Shown: piece after piece, positions 35,052 to 44,428 of the stretch
How the letters are laid out: each line of letters begins with the position of its first letter
How positions within the stretch are numbered: position 1 is the stretch's first letter
Source: Pseudomonas juntendi
GTDB taxonomy: Bacteria; Pseudomonadota; Gammaproteobacteria; Pseudomonadales; Pseudomonadaceae
Direction of reading: 5' to 3'
Assembly: GCF_009932375.1 (NCBI RefSeq)
Contig: NZ_BLJG01000104.1
Span: forward strand, 1 to 61,453
Length of the DNA: 61,453 bases
The notes under the pieces: generated by a model
Seen by the model: only the letters and a program-made list of their open reading frames with translations
The model's database searches: none
Told to the model about the DNA's origin: nothing
Program-made: the position numbers and the translations under genes

Positions 35052-36286
35052 GCACGGCCTCCTCGGACGTCGGCCAGTCGTTTGCCCTCGGCCACCAGGC
35101 GCATCAACAACCCGGCCGGGCGCCAATGCTCGCCGAACAGCCCCTGAAGGCGTTCCAGCCGCGCCAGCAGCAAGCTCAGGCCCTGCTGGTCGGCCCAATG
35201 CATCGGCCCGCCGGCCTGGTGCGGGAAACCATAGCCATGCAGGTACACCCGGTCGATGTCAGTGCTGCAACCCGCCACCGTTTCCTCAAGAATTTTCGCG
35301 CCTTCGTTGACCAGTGCCAGCAGGCAGCGTTCGCGGATTTCCTCGTCGTCGATCGGGCGCCGGCGCACGCCAAGGTCCTGGGCGACCTTGAGCACCAGCG
35401 CGTCGACTTCGGGGTCGTGCCCGGCTTCACGGCTGCCGGGGGTATAACGGTAATAGCCCTGGCCGCTTTTCTGGCCGAACCGCCCGAGCGCACACAGCGC
35501 ATTGTCGACCTGTACCAGCGGCGCATCCATGCCGTTACCAGCCAGCTGGCGCGCTCGCCACTCCAGGTCGAGGCCGACCACGTCGTACATGCGAAACGGG
35601 CCCATGGCCATGCCGAACGCCTGCAGCGCACCGTCCACCTGCCGCGGCGTGGCGCCTTCGAGCAGCAGCTTGCGCGCCTCGGCCACATAGCTGGCGAGCA
35701 TGCGGTTGCCGATGAAACCCGGGCAGTTGCCGGCCACCACCACTTCCTTGCCCATGCGCTGGCCGAGGGCCTGGGCCGCGTCGAGCACCGCCGGCGACGT
35801 GCGCGCCCCGCGCACCACCTCCAGCAGCCTCATCACATGGGCCGGGCTGAAGAAATGCAGCCCCAGCACCTGTTCGGGCCGGCGGGTCACCGCCGCGATG
35901 GCGTCGATGTCCAACGCCGAGGTGTTGCTGGCCAGGATGGCGTCGGCCTTGAGCGTGCTGTCCAGAGTACGGAAGATGGCCTGCTTGAGCGCCAGGCTCT
36001 CGTACACCGCTTCGATCACCAGGTCGGCTGCGGCGAGGTCGTCATAGGCCATGACCGGGTGCACGCGCGCCAGGCAAGCATCAGCTTCGGCCTGAGCGAT
36101 GCGGCCTTTGGCAACCTGTTGTGCCCAGGTTTGCGCAATCATGGCCAGGCCTGCTTCGGTGGCGCCGGGGTCGTTGTCCAGCCACTGCACTGCAAGGCCT
36201 GCACGGGCAAGGCTGATGACGATGCCACGGCCCATGGTGCCGGCGCCGATCACCGCCACCTGCTGAATGTTGTAGAGGGTACTCAC
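35048..36286 (-). CDS. 3-hydroxyacyl-CoA dehydrogenase
   Basis: 412 residues. NAD-binding VAVIGAGTMGRGIVISLARAG, catalytic-site HFFSPAHVMRLLEVV and NCPGFIGNRM; two C-terminal 3HCDH helical repeats as in FadB but no crotonase domain. The GTG at 36286 has AGGAG 8 bases before it. The open frame continues far upstream through the divergent LysR promoter but is not homologous. First gene of the operon HCDH, acyl-CoA dehydrogenase, alcohol dehydrogenase, thioesterase. It is divergent from LysR at 36387. No hydratase or thiolase is nearby. Confidence 0.92.
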   Translation of the reverse strand: MSTLYNIQQVAVIGAGTMGRGIVISLARAGLAVQWLDNDPGATEAGLAMIAQTWAQQVAKGRIAQAEADACLARVHPVMAYDDLAAADLVIEAVYESLALKQAIFRTLDSTLKADAILASNTSALDIDAIAAVTRRPEQVLGLHFFSPAHVMRLLEVVRGARTSPAVLDAAQALGQRMGKEVVVAGNCPGFIGNRMLASYVAEARKLLLEGATPRQVDGALQAFGMAMGPFRMYDVVGLDLEWRARQLAGNGMDAPLVQVDNALCALGRFGQKSGQGYYRYTPGSREAGHDPEVDALVLKVAQDLGVRRRPIDDEEIRERCLLALVNEGAKILEETVAGCSTDIDRVYLHGYGFPHQAGGPMHWADQQGLSLLLARLERLQGLFGEHWRPAGLLMRLVAEGKRLADVRGGRA

Positions 36287-36386
36287 GGGTGACGCTCCTG
36301 ATTCGAGTTGTGAAGGCATTGCCCTCACCCTAGTCAGGCGCCTACTATTTTTGAAATTCTCATTTTCCATCCCATGTATTTTTTGC

Positions 36387-37286
36387 ATGAATATTGCCAA
36401 CTTCGACCTCAACCTGCTTCGCGTGCTGGACATGCTGCTGCGCGAACAGAACGTGTCGCGGGCCGCCGAGCGCCTGGCGTTGACCCAGCCGACGGTCAGC
36501 AATGCGCTGGCACGCCTGCGCGACCTGCTGGGCGACCCGCTGCTGGTGCGCGTCGGCCGGCGCATGCGCCCCACCCCGCGCGCCCTGGCCCTGGAAGGCC
36601 CGATTCGCGCGGCCTTGCTGCAGATCGAACAAACCCTTGGCGCTGGTGACCGCTTCGACCCCAGGCTTAGCCACCGGCAACTGCGCATCGCTCTGACCGA
36701 TTTCGCTGAACAGCTGTGCATGCCAAAGTTGCTGGCCACCTTGCAAACCCAGGCCCCGCACTTGCGCGTGGATGTGCTGCACCTGGCGCCCAACCTGCCT
36801 GCCGAAGCCCTCGACCGGGGCGAACTCGACCTGGTGCTGGGGCGCTTCGATGACGTGCCCGCCCGCTACGAACGGCGCCACTGGCGCAGCGAAACCCTGC
36901 ACGTGGCGGTGCGCCAGGGCCACCCCGACGTGCAGGGCACACTCGACCTTGAGGCGTTTCTCGCCCTGCGCCACTTGTGGGTGCACGGCGGCCAGACGCG
37001 TGGCATGGTCGACCAATGGCTGGGGGAACAGGGTCTGGCCCGGCGCATCGTCTACACCACGCCCAATTACCTGCAGGCCGCGCACCTGGCCGCCAGCTCC
37101 GACCTGTGCGTGGTGCTGCCTACCGCCTTGGCCCGCCATTTCGCCAGGCTGCTGCCATTGCAGGTGTTCGAGCTGCCGTTCGCCCTGCAGCCTTTCCAAC
37201 TGGAGCTGGTGTACCTTGCCCATCGTCAGCACGACCCGGCTTTGGCCTGGCTGGTGGCGCGCATCATGGACATCGGTGCTGGCTAA
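36387..37286 (+). CDS. LysR-type transcriptional regulator (NodD/LinR-like)
   Basis: 299 residues. The HTH spans FDLNLLRVLDMLLREQNVSRAAERLALTQPTVSNALARLR, followed by the ligand domain. The DLNLL start is typical of the NodD/NahR/PcpR-like branch, often controlling degradation operons. It is divergent from the four-gene beta-oxidation operon across 100 bases and sits upstream of the alkylsulfatase gene, so it probably controls both. No clear ribosome site precedes the ATG. Confidence 0.9.
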   Translation: MNIANFDLNLLRVLDMLLREQNVSRAAERLALTQPTVSNALARLRDLLGDPLLVRVGRRMRPTPRALALEGPIRAALLQIEQTLGAGDRFDPRLSHRQLRIALTDFAEQLCMPKLLATLQTQAPHLRVDVLHLAPNLPAEALDRGELDLVLGRFDDVPARYERRHWRSETLHVAVRQGHPDVQGTLDLEAFLALRHLWVHGGQTRGMVDQWLGEQGLARRIVYTTPNYLQAAHLAASSDLCVVLPTALARHFARLLPLQVFELPFALQPFQLELVYLAHRQHDPALAWLVARIMDIGAG

Positions 37287-37392
37287 GCCATCGCAATTGG
37301 GCATGGGGAGCCATGCAAGAGTGGTATTGGTTCGCCAGCGAGCTCTGTCCTTAGAGTGTTTGCCCTCAGAACAGAACAATAAGGACCACCCC

Positions 37393-39351
37393 ATGCACCT
37401 GCGCACCCTGCCCTGCCTGCTGGCCCTGGCGTTGCCCCACGCAACGCTGGCCGCCGAGCCGGCCAAGCAAGCCAGCGAGTTCACCCGCCAAAGCAACCAG
37501 CAATGGTTGCAGCGCCTGCCCTTCGACGACCGCAGCGACTTCGACAATGCCCGCCGCGGCCTGCTCGAAGCCGTCGACCAGCCCGTGGTCAATGCCGCCG
37601 GCAAGACCGTCTGGGACCTGCAGCGCTACGCCTTCCTGGCAGGCCATGCACCGGCCACGGTCAACCCGAGCCTGTGGCGCATGGCCCAGCTCAACACCCT
37701 TGCCGGGTTATACAAGGTCCGCGAGGGCATCTACCAGGTGCGCGGCCTGGACCTGGCCAACATGACCCTGATCGAAGGCGAGCACGGCCTGATCGTGATG
37801 GACCCGCTGCTGTCGGTGGAAACCGCCCGGGCCGGGCTGGCCATGTACATGCGCCATCGCCCGCAGCGGCCGGTGGTGGCGGTGATCTACACCCACCCGC
37901 ACGTCGATCACTTCGGCGGGGTACGTGGGGTGGTCGACGAGGCGGACGTCAAGGCCGGTAAGGTACAGGTCATCGCCCCACAAGGGTTCTTCGAACATGC
38001 CGTCAGCGAAAACGTGCTGGCCGGCCCGGCAATGAAGCGCCGTGCGCAGTACATGTACGGCGCGCCACTGCCCCGCGGGCCACGCGGCCAGGTGGATGCC
38101 GGCCTCGGCAAAGGCGTGCCAGCCAATGCCACGGTCAGCCTGATCGCCCCGACCCGGCTGATCGAACAGTCCTTCGAGACCCTGCGCATCGACGGGGTCG
38201 ACATTGAGTTCCAGCTCACCCCTGGCACCGAGGCGCCGGCTGAAATGAACCTGTGGTTTCCGCAGTTCAAGGCCTTGTGCATGGCCGAGAACGCCACCCA
38301 CGTGCAGCACAACGTGCTGACCCTGCGCGGTGCCCAGGTGCGCGATGCCAAGGTGTGGGCGCACTACCTCGACCAGTCGCTGGTGCGCTATGGCGAGCAG
38401 GCCGACGTGGTGTTTGCCCAGCACCACTGGCCAACCTGGGGCAGCGCGGCGATACGCGACTACCTGGCCGATCAGCGCGGCATGTACGCCTTCATCGACA
38501 GCCAGACCCTGCGCCTGATCAACCGCGGCCTGGGCCCTACCGAAATCGCCGCCGAGCTGACCAGCTTGCCGCCCCGGCTGGCCAGCAAATGGTACAGCCG
38601 CGACTACTACGGCTCGCTCAGCCATAACGTGCGGGCGGTGTATCAGCGCTACATGGGCTTTTACGACGGCAACCCGGCAACCCTGGACCCTTTGCCGCCT
38701 GGCGAAGCCGGTACGCATTACGTAAAGGCCCTGGGTGGCGCCGAGCGGGTGCTGACCCTGGCCCGTGAGGCCTATAGCAGCGGTGATTACCGCTGGGTTG
38801 CCGAGCTGACGCGGCACCTGGTGTTCGCCCAGCCCGACAACCGCGCCGCGCGCGAGCTGCAGGCCGACGCCCTGGAGCAACTGGGCTATCAGAGCGAAAA
38901 CGCCACCTGGCGCAACGCGTACCTGACCGGTGCGCAAGAGCTGCGCAACGGCGTGGCACCTGCCGCCAGCAAAGGCGGCAGCGCGGACGACCTGATACGC
39001 GCCCTGACCCCGACGCTGTTCTTCGACTACCTGGGTGTGCGCGTGGATGCCGCCAAGGCAGCCGAGCAGGACCTGACCATCAACTGGCACTTCACCGACC
39101 TGAACGACGACTACGCCTTGACCCTGCGTAACGGGGTGCTCACCCACCGCGACCACACCCGCCATGGGCAGGCAGATGTCGAAGTGAACATGAGCAAGGC
39201 GACCCTGGACCGCATCGCCCTGAAGCAGACCGGCTTTCTCAAGGAAGCAACCGTGGGTGATATCGCCATCAGGGGTGAGCGCGTCAAGTTCATGCGTTTC
39301 ATGGCAGGGCTGGACGAGCCTGACGGGCGTTTCAATATCGTCACCCCTTGA
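37393..39351 (+). CDS. Secreted alkylsulfatase, metallo-beta-lactamase fold (SdsA/Pisa type)
   Basis: 652 residues with signal peptide MHLRTLPCLLALALPHATLA. The zinc-binding motif is THPHVDHFGG (H168, H170, D172, H173), with the later ENATHVQHN segment. A helical dimerisation domain and a C-terminal SCP2-like domain (LTINWHFTDLNDDYALTLRNG) complete the SdsA1 architecture. Known members split SDS or secondary alkyl sulfates to alcohol and sulfate in the periplasm. Start has aagga at 7 bases. Whether it is primary- or secondary-specific cannot be told here. Confidence 0.93.
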   Translation: MHLRTLPCLLALALPHATLAAEPAKQASEFTRQSNQQWLQRLPFDDRSDFDNARRGLLEAVDQPVVNAAGKTVWDLQRYAFLAGHAPATVNPSLWRMAQLNTLAGLYKVREGIYQVRGLDLANMTLIEGEHGLIVMDPLLSVETARAGLAMYMRHRPQRPVVAVIYTHPHVDHFGGVRGVVDEADVKAGKVQVIAPQGFFEHAVSENVLAGPAMKRRAQYMYGAPLPRGPRGQVDAGLGKGVPANATVSLIAPTRLIEQSFETLRIDGVDIEFQLTPGTEAPAEMNLWFPQFKALCMAENATHVQHNVLTLRGAQVRDAKVWAHYLDQSLVRYGEQADVVFAQHHWPTWGSAAIRDYLADQRGMYAFIDSQTLRLINRGLGPTEIAAELTSLPPRLASKWYSRDYYGSLSHNVRAVYQRYMGFYDGNPATLDPLPPGEAGTHYVKALGGAERVLTLAREAYSSGDYRWVAELTRHLVFAQPDNRAARELQADALEQLGYQSENATWRNAYLTGAQELRNGVAPAASKGGSADDLIRALTPTLFFDYLGVRVDAAKAAEQDLTINWHFTDLNDDYALTLRNGVLTHRDHTRHGQADVEVNMSKATLDRIALKQTGFLKEATVGDIAIRGERVKFMRFMAGLDEPDGRFNIVTP

Positions 39352-39360
39352 ATAACCAAC

Positions 39361-39386
39361 AGCGCCGCCCTGAGACGAGCGGCGCT
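39361..39386. terminator. Hairpin between convergent genes
   Basis: Stem agcgccgc / gcggcgct with a 10-base loop, ten bases after the alkylsulfatase stop and before the end of the convergent DUF1329 gene. No strong T-run, so termination is likely but unproven. Confidence 0.5.
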
Positions 39387-39441
39387 AAACCTGGCGCTTG
39401 CAAAGGGTATGACGGTGCTCGGAAGCGATGAGGGGCCTGTT

Positions 39442-40779
39442 TCAACGCAACCCTTGGCTGCGCAATGCCCCGGGGGAGAAGTAGGACGCATGGGTGCGTA
39501 CGTCGAAGACGTATGGCCTGGGCTGCTCGTTGGTCAGGCCAGACAGCTGGTAGCGGCCAGTGCGCAGGTCATAGATCGCCTCCATGGCATTGACCAGCGC
39601 CTGGCCCGTGACGTGGTAGTAACTGTGCGCCTGGGCGGTGCGCCACAGCCGGCCCTCGTGGTCGAAGAAATCCGCCTCGAGGATGGCCCAGCTGTCTTCG
39701 TCCAGGTAATAGCGGCGGCTGGCGTACAGGTGCTTCGCCCCAGGCTTGAGGGTGCCCACCACTTCCCACACCCGGTGCAGTTCGTAGCGTGTGGGTTGCG
39801 GGTTGACATGGCCAGGCCCGATCAGCGCGGCATAACCGAGCAGCGGCGAAGCCAGACGGTAGCTGTTATACGGTACGTGCAGGGCCTTCTTGCCGACGAG
39901 GGTCCACTGGTAGAGGTCCGGGGCGCCGTTGAACATGTCGCGGCTGTCGGCGGTGCGCAGGCCGGCCGTGCCCGGGGTGATGCTGTCATAGGCCAGCGCC
40001 GGGGCGCGACGCACCCGCCGCTGGCTGCTGCTGTACAGCCACGAGAGGCGCGGTTGGGCCACCTGGTCGAGGGTTTCGTGCAGCACCACGGCATCGCCCG
40101 CCAGGCGCGACGGCGCGGTCATGCGGTAACTCAGGTAATACAGCACGTTGCCCGCCTGGCCGCCTTCCAGCCCGTCAGGGCGGGCGAAGTTCTGTTGCAG
40201 GCTGATCGTTGCGAAGCGGCCATCACCACGCGGGGTAATGCTGTCCGAGGCCAGGCTGTAGCTGCCGTTGCGCGGCCGCGTGAGGTGGTTCCACAACACC
40301 TGCAGGCCATTGCCCGGCCGGGGGAATGCCACCACGCCGGCGAAGCCCGCCACGCCGTTGCCGTGATTGACCAGGCGGGCGCTGGCGGCATTGTGCCGGG
40401 CCCACTCGCTGACACGTGGCGGCACCGCGACACTGCGATGCGAGGGGTACACCAGCAGGCGAAACGACTTGGGATAACGCTGCATCAAGGCCACCTGCCC
40501 CGCGGTCAACTGTTCGCGGTACTGGGTGTAGTTGCTGGCGCTGATCACATACAGCGGCCGCTCATCGGCATAGGGGTCCAGTGGCGTGCCGTTGACCGTC
40601 AGCGACACTTGTCCCGCGTGCAGGCCGCCGTTCCAGGCCGGAATGCGGCCGTCACTACTGGGCCCGCGTTCGGCCCCCACCGGCGTCAAGTCTACGGGCA
40701 GTGGCGCGGCCGCCACGCACAGGCTCAGCAGGCTGGCGTTGATGCACAGGGTGCTGCGCAGCAGGGCAAATGGCTTCAT
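39442..40779 (-). CDS. DUF1329 protein (LolB-like fold family)
   Basis: 445 residues with a signal peptide (MKPFALLRSTLCINASLLSL then CVAAA). DUF1329 features are GRIPAWNGGL early, YPSHRSVAVPP, YYLSYRMTAPSRLAG and YSSSQRRVRRAPALAYDSITPGTAGLRTAD. It is the usual partner of DUF1302 proteins and may ferry hydrophobic compounds through the periplasm. AGAGG site 9 bases before the ATG. Divergent from a LysR gene; its promoter carries the motif shared with the DUF1302 gene. Confidence 0.9.
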   Translation of the reverse strand: MKPFALLRSTLCINASLLSLCVAAAPLPVDLTPVGAERGPSSDGRIPAWNGGLHAGQVSLTVNGTPLDPYADERPLYVISASNYTQYREQLTAGQVALMQRYPKSFRLLVYPSHRSVAVPPRVSEWARHNAASARLVNHGNGVAGFAGVVAFPRPGNGLQVLWNHLTRPRNGSYSLASDSITPRGDGRFATISLQQNFARPDGLEGGQAGNVLYYLSYRMTAPSRLAGDAVVLHETLDQVAQPRLSWLYSSSQRRVRRAPALAYDSITPGTAGLRTADSRDMFNGAPDLYQWTLVGKKALHVPYNSYRLASPLLGYAALIGPGHVNPQPTRYELHRVWEVVGTLKPGAKHLYASRRYYLDEDSWAILEADFFDHEGRLWRTAQAHSYYHVTGQALVNAMEAIYDLRTGRYQLSGLTNEQPRPYVFDVRTHASYFSPGALRSQGLR

Positions 40780-40868
40780 CGGGCTTGGCCTCTTGTTGTT
40801 GTGTGGTCCTGGCCGGCTTGCTTTGGCAAGCGCTTTCGGGGTGATACTAGGAGCCGCGCTCCGAACCC

Positions 40869-40914
40869 CACAAATAACGTGTTCGGATACGTGCCATATC
40901 AGTTCGGCATACCC
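40869..40914 (-). promoter_or_regulatory. Shared promoter/operator motif, copy 2 (DUF1329 / LysR)
   Basis: Second copy of the 46-base motif: cacaaataacgtgttcggat at 40869-40888, then tgccat-N7-ttcg-N2-at. 34 of 46 positions match copy 1. It lies 90 bases before the DUF1329 start and 15 bases before the divergent LysR start, so binding here could activate one gene and repress the other. Confidence 0.65.
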
Positions 40915-40928
40915 TTGGAACCGCTCCG

Positions 40929-41891
40929 ATGACCTTGAAACAGCTCCGCTATCTGATCGCCATCGTCGACGCTGGCAGCTTCTCTTCGGCTGCACGTCGC
41001 GCCTACATTGCCCAGCCGGCGCTGAGCAGGCAGATCGGCCTGCTGGAAAGTGAACTGGAAATGCAGTTGCTCGACCGCCAGCACGATGGCATTGCCCTGA
41101 CCGATGCCGGGCGCCAGCTCTACGAGGTGGCCCGGCAAGTGGTACAGAAACTGGACTCGGTGAAGGATGAGCTGAAATCCAGCCGCGGCGACCCCAAGGG
41201 CCATGTGGCCATCTCCATTCCGGCCACGGCCGCCGACCTGCTGTTGCCGGAAATTCTCAGGCGCGCCGAACAGCGCTTCCCCGGCGTGACGCTGACCGTG
41301 TGGGATGGCCTCAGCCGTGAAGGCGGCCAGGCCATCGAGCTGGGCAAGGTGGACTTCGGCGTGGTACCCAATGCCGAAGAACTCGAGCATGTCGAGGCCG
41401 AGCCGATCTTCACCGAGGCGCTGTACTGGGTCGGTGCATCAGCCCCTGGCACCCCCGACACCATCAGCCTCGCCGAAGCCGCAGCCACCCGGCTGGTGCT
41501 GCCGCCCAGAACGCTGCACCTGCGCCGGCGCATAGAGCAAGCGGCGATGCAGGCCGCCGTGCCCCTGGCCGCCGCCTACGAACAGCAATCGGCGCCCGGC
41601 ATCGCCAGCCTGGTGCGCGCGGGCCTGGCTGCGACCATCAGCAACTGGCCGCCACTGAGCACATTGCTGGAACCCACGGCGGCGCGGCGTATCGTCGAAC
41701 CGGCCATCAGCCGCACCATTGCCCTGGCGCACTCCCAGCACAAGCCCCTGTCGTTCGCCGCCGGTTGCCTGCGCGACCTGGTGCGCAGCGTGCTGATCGA
41801 CCTGGTCAACAGCGGCCGCTGGCGAGGCGAATTGATCGGCAAAGAAGCGCAGCCGCTGGAGGCCATGCCCGGCGCTCAGCTAGCGGTCTGA
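40929..41891 (+). CDS. LysR-type transcriptional regulator (NAC/Cbl-like)
   Basis: 320 residues. The HTH is MTLKQLRYLIAIVDAGSFSSAARRAYIAQPALSRQIGLLE. The ligand domain resembles the NAC/CynR group (HVAISIPATAADLLLPEILRRAEQRFPGV). It is divergent from the DUF1329 gene with the shared motif between them, making it the best candidate to control DUF1329 and DUF1302. The last 16 bases overlap the convergent MFS gene. Confidence 0.9.
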   Translation: MTLKQLRYLIAIVDAGSFSSAARRAYIAQPALSRQIGLLESELEMQLLDRQHDGIALTDAGRQLYEVARQVVQKLDSVKDELKSSRGDPKGHVAISIPATAADLLLPEILRRAEQRFPGVTLTVWDGLSREGGQAIELGKVDFGVVPNAEELEHVEAEPIFTEALYWVGASAPGTPDTISLAEAAATRLVLPPRTLHLRRRIEQAAMQAAVPLAAAYEQQSAPGIASLVRAGLAATISNWPPLSTLLEPTAARRIVEPAISRTIALAHSQHKPLSFAAGCLRDLVRSVLIDLVNSGRWRGELIGKEAQPLEAMPGAQLAV

Positions 41892-43186
41892 GCGCGCGCC
41901 TTCCCGCCAGCGGCAACCGGCACGCGCAGGCGCTGCTGGGTCAGCTGCGGGTTCAGCGTGGCCACCCCCACAAGCCCGGCCACTACTAGCACCGCGCCAC
42001 ATACCAGAAAGCCTTGGGCATACCCCGCCGGGTGTGCGCTGCCCGCGCCTTGAACCAGCAAGCCCGTCACCAGCGGTGCTGCCAGCCCGGCCAACGAGGC
42101 AATGCCATTGCCCATGGCGAGGATGCCGCCGCGCTGGGCCGCCGGGGTGAACTCGGCGAGCATGGCCGGGCCCACGGAATACATCACCAGCGCCAGGCCC
42201 CCACTGAGCGTCAGCGCGGCAACCCTTGCTACTGTACTGAGGCCAGGCAGCATCAGCGACGCCGACAACAGGCCAGCCAGTATCAGGCACACTGAAACGA
42301 ACACGCCGCGTGCCACACGTGACGGCACGCGGCGACGCATCAGGCGCTGGGAGAACCAGGCCAGTAGCAAGCTCAGCGGCGTGGTCACGACCACGAACAT
42401 CACGAAGAGGCGGCCGGTCTGCAGCGGGTCGATACCCAGGCCAACCTGGAGGTAGCTGGGCACCCAGGTCAGCGTGAGCGCCAACGACCAGTTGGCGGCA
42501 AAGTGGCACAGGTAGTTGCCCAGCACGCTGGGGTCCCCCAGCAGCCGGCGATAGGGAATAGCCGGTTCATCGGCCTTGAGCTGGCTGGCGCGCAGGCGCT
42601 CGAGGGTGCCCTCCTGGCCCAGCCGCCACCACAGCAGGCTCCACAGCAGGCCGATCAGCGCCAGGATGATGAAATTGGTCCGCCAGCCGTAATGCAGGCT
42701 GACCCAGGGGATCATCGCCCCTGCCACCAGCAGCCCCATGGCACTGCCGGCATGCAGCAGGGCCACTGGCAGGTTGCGTCGGTCGTTGGGGAACCACTTG
42801 TACAGTGCATGGGTGGCCACCGGCGATGCCGGCCCCTCACCGATGCCCAGCAGCACCCGGCAGGCAACGATGGCCCACAGTGAGGTGGCGAACAGCATGG
42901 GCAGCTGGATCAGCGCCCAGAACAGGCCCATGCCCAGCAGCAAGGTGCGGGTGGGGCGCCGGTTGGCCATGAAGCCACCGACCACGGCGGAGATCGCGAA
43001 GAACCAGTGCAAGGCGCCGCCGATCAGGCCGAACTCGGTAGCCGTCAGGCCCAGTTCGGCGCTCATCGGCACCGCTACCAGGCCGATGACCACCTTGTCG
43101 AGAAAGTTGACCAGCATCAGCAGGGCCAGCAGCGCGGCCACCAGCCAGGCGGTACGGGGGTTGGGCAGGGAAGAATCCGCAGTCAT
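41876..43186 (-). CDS. MFS transporter (anion:cation symporter type)
   Basis: 436 residues, 12 predicted helices. Starts MTADSSLPNPRTAWLVAALLALLM. The segment GIGEGPASPVATHALYKWFP matches the ACS family that imports organic anions. It is last in the operon acyl-CoA synthetase, acyl-CoA dehydrogenase, MFS, so it most likely imports the acid that the synthetase activates. Confidence 0.9.
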   Translation of the reverse strand: MTADSSLPNPRTAWLVAALLALLMLVNFLDKVVIGLVAVPMSAELGLTATEFGLIGGALHWFFAISAVVGGFMANRRPTRTLLLGMGLFWALIQLPMLFATSLWAIVACRVLLGIGEGPASPVATHALYKWFPNDRRNLPVALLHAGSAMGLLVAGAMIPWVSLHYGWRTNFIILALIGLLWSLLWWRLGQEGTLERLRASQLKADEPAIPYRRLLGDPSVLGNYLCHFAANWSLALTLTWVPSYLQVGLGIDPLQTGRLFVMFVVVTTPLSLLLAWFSQRLMRRRVPSRVARGVFVSVCLILAGLLSASLMLPGLSTVARVAALTLSGGLALVMYSVGPAMLAEFTPAAQRGGILAMGNGIASLAGLAAPLVTGLLVQGAGSAHPAGYAQGFLVCGAVLVVAGLVGVATLNPQLTQQRLRVPVAAGGKARAQTAS

Positions 43187-43250
43187 GGGGAGTACTCTTG
43201 TTATTGTTGTGGGGCGATGCAAAAAGGCCGCCGACAGGGCGGCCCATCGG

Positions 43251-44414
43251 TCAGGCAGGCATCAGCACCCCTTTGGCGATGGTGTTGCGCTGGATCTCGC
43301 TGGTGCCGGTGAGGATCCGCATCATCCGCGTGGCGCGGAATATCCACTCCACTGGGTGGCCCTGCAACAGCCCGGCACCGCCGTGCACCTGCACCGCCTT
43401 GTCGGCGATGCGGAACGCCGCCTCGGAGACGAACAATTTGCACATCGGCGCCTGGGTGCGGATATCGCCCCCGGCATCGTTCACCTGGGCCGTGGCGTAC
43501 ACCATGCTGCGCGCAGCGTGCAGCTCGGTGGCCATGTCGGCGATCATGTGGTTGACCGCCTGGAACATGGCAATGGGCTGGCCGAACTGCTTGCGGCTGC
43601 GCGCATGCTCGATCGACAGGTTCAGGGCCAAGCCGGCCATCCCCAGCAGGGTCGGGCAATGCAGCAGGCGGTTGAGGGTGATCCGCCCCATGGCCAGTTT
43701 GAACCCCTGCCCCTCCTCGCCGATCAGGTTGGCCGCCGGCACACGCACCTGATCGAGCAGGATGTCGCCATGGGCACCGCCACCAGACATCACCGCATAA
43801 TCGCTGTTGATGCGCACCCCTGGGGCGTCAAGGTCGACGAAGAATGCCGAAATACCCTCGGCGCCCTTCCCTGGCCCGGTCACCGCCAGCAACACGGCCA
43901 GGTCGGCGTACGTGGCTCCGGAGATGTACCGCTTGCTGCCGCTGAGCACATAGTGGTCGCCGTCGCGACGTGCCTGGGTGCTGATGGCGGTGGCGTCGGA
44001 GCCGGCCTCGGCTTCGGTCAGGGCGAAGCACACGGCCTTTTCAGCACTGCACACCGGCTTGAGAAAGCGCTCGACCTGGTAGGGGCTTGCCACCTTGAAC
44101 AGGTGGCCGACCCGCGGCGGCCCCGACAGCTCGCCCAACACGTGTGAGGCCAACATGGAGCCGGTCAGCACCGTGGCCTCCTTGACCGCGCACAGGTCGG
44201 CCACGTTCAGGCCGGCACCGCCCATGCTTTCAGGCAGCATGACGGTGTAAAGGCCCTGCTCGCTGGCGAGCTTCCACACCTGGCGCAGCACTGGTTGCGG
44301 ATGCGGGCGCGCCCAGTCCAGCTGGGCTTGCTGCTCCAGCGGGCGTACCTGGTCACGGACGAAACCTTCGATTGCTTCGATAATCTGCGCAGCTTTGGCA
44401 CTGGGTTGGTACAT
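43251..44414 (-). CDS. Acyl-CoA dehydrogenase
   Basis: 387 residues of standard length. FAD/substrate parts: VCFALTEAEAGSDATAISTQA, SGSKRYISGATYADLAVLLA, and the C-terminal ILTGTSEIQRNTIAKGVL. The position of the usual catalytic Glu (YEGT in most members) is Thr here, so the base may lie elsewhere, as in isovaleryl-CoA dehydrogenase. The second ATG (44414) is chosen because AGGAG then sits 7 bases upstream. Middle gene of a three-gene operon. Confidence 0.92.
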   Translation of the reverse strand: MYQPSAKAAQIIEAIEGFVRDQVRPLEQQAQLDWARPHPQPVLRQVWKLASEQGLYTVMLPESMGGAGLNVADLCAVKEATVLTGSMLASHVLGELSGPPRVGHLFKVASPYQVERFLKPVCSAEKAVCFALTEAEAGSDATAISTQARRDGDHYVLSGSKRYISGATYADLAVLLAVTGPGKGAEGISAFFVDLDAPGVRINSDYAVMSGGGAHGDILLDQVRVPAANLIGEEGQGFKLAMGRITLNRLLHCPTLLGMAGLALNLSIEHARSRKQFGQPIAMFQAVNHMIADMATELHAARSMVYATAQVNDAGGDIRTQAPMCKLFVSEAAFRIADKAVQVHGGAGLLQGHPVEWIFRATRMMRILTGTSEIQRNTIAKGVLMPA

Positions 44415-44428
44415 GGTCATGCTCCTGG

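Noticed and set aside
40929..41891. Reading the NAC/Cbl-like LysR as a sulfur-starvation regulator of the alkylsulfatase
   Set aside because: The resemblance is only to the general NAC/Cbl/CynR group, and the shared motif ties it to the DUF genes rather than clearly to the sulfatase.
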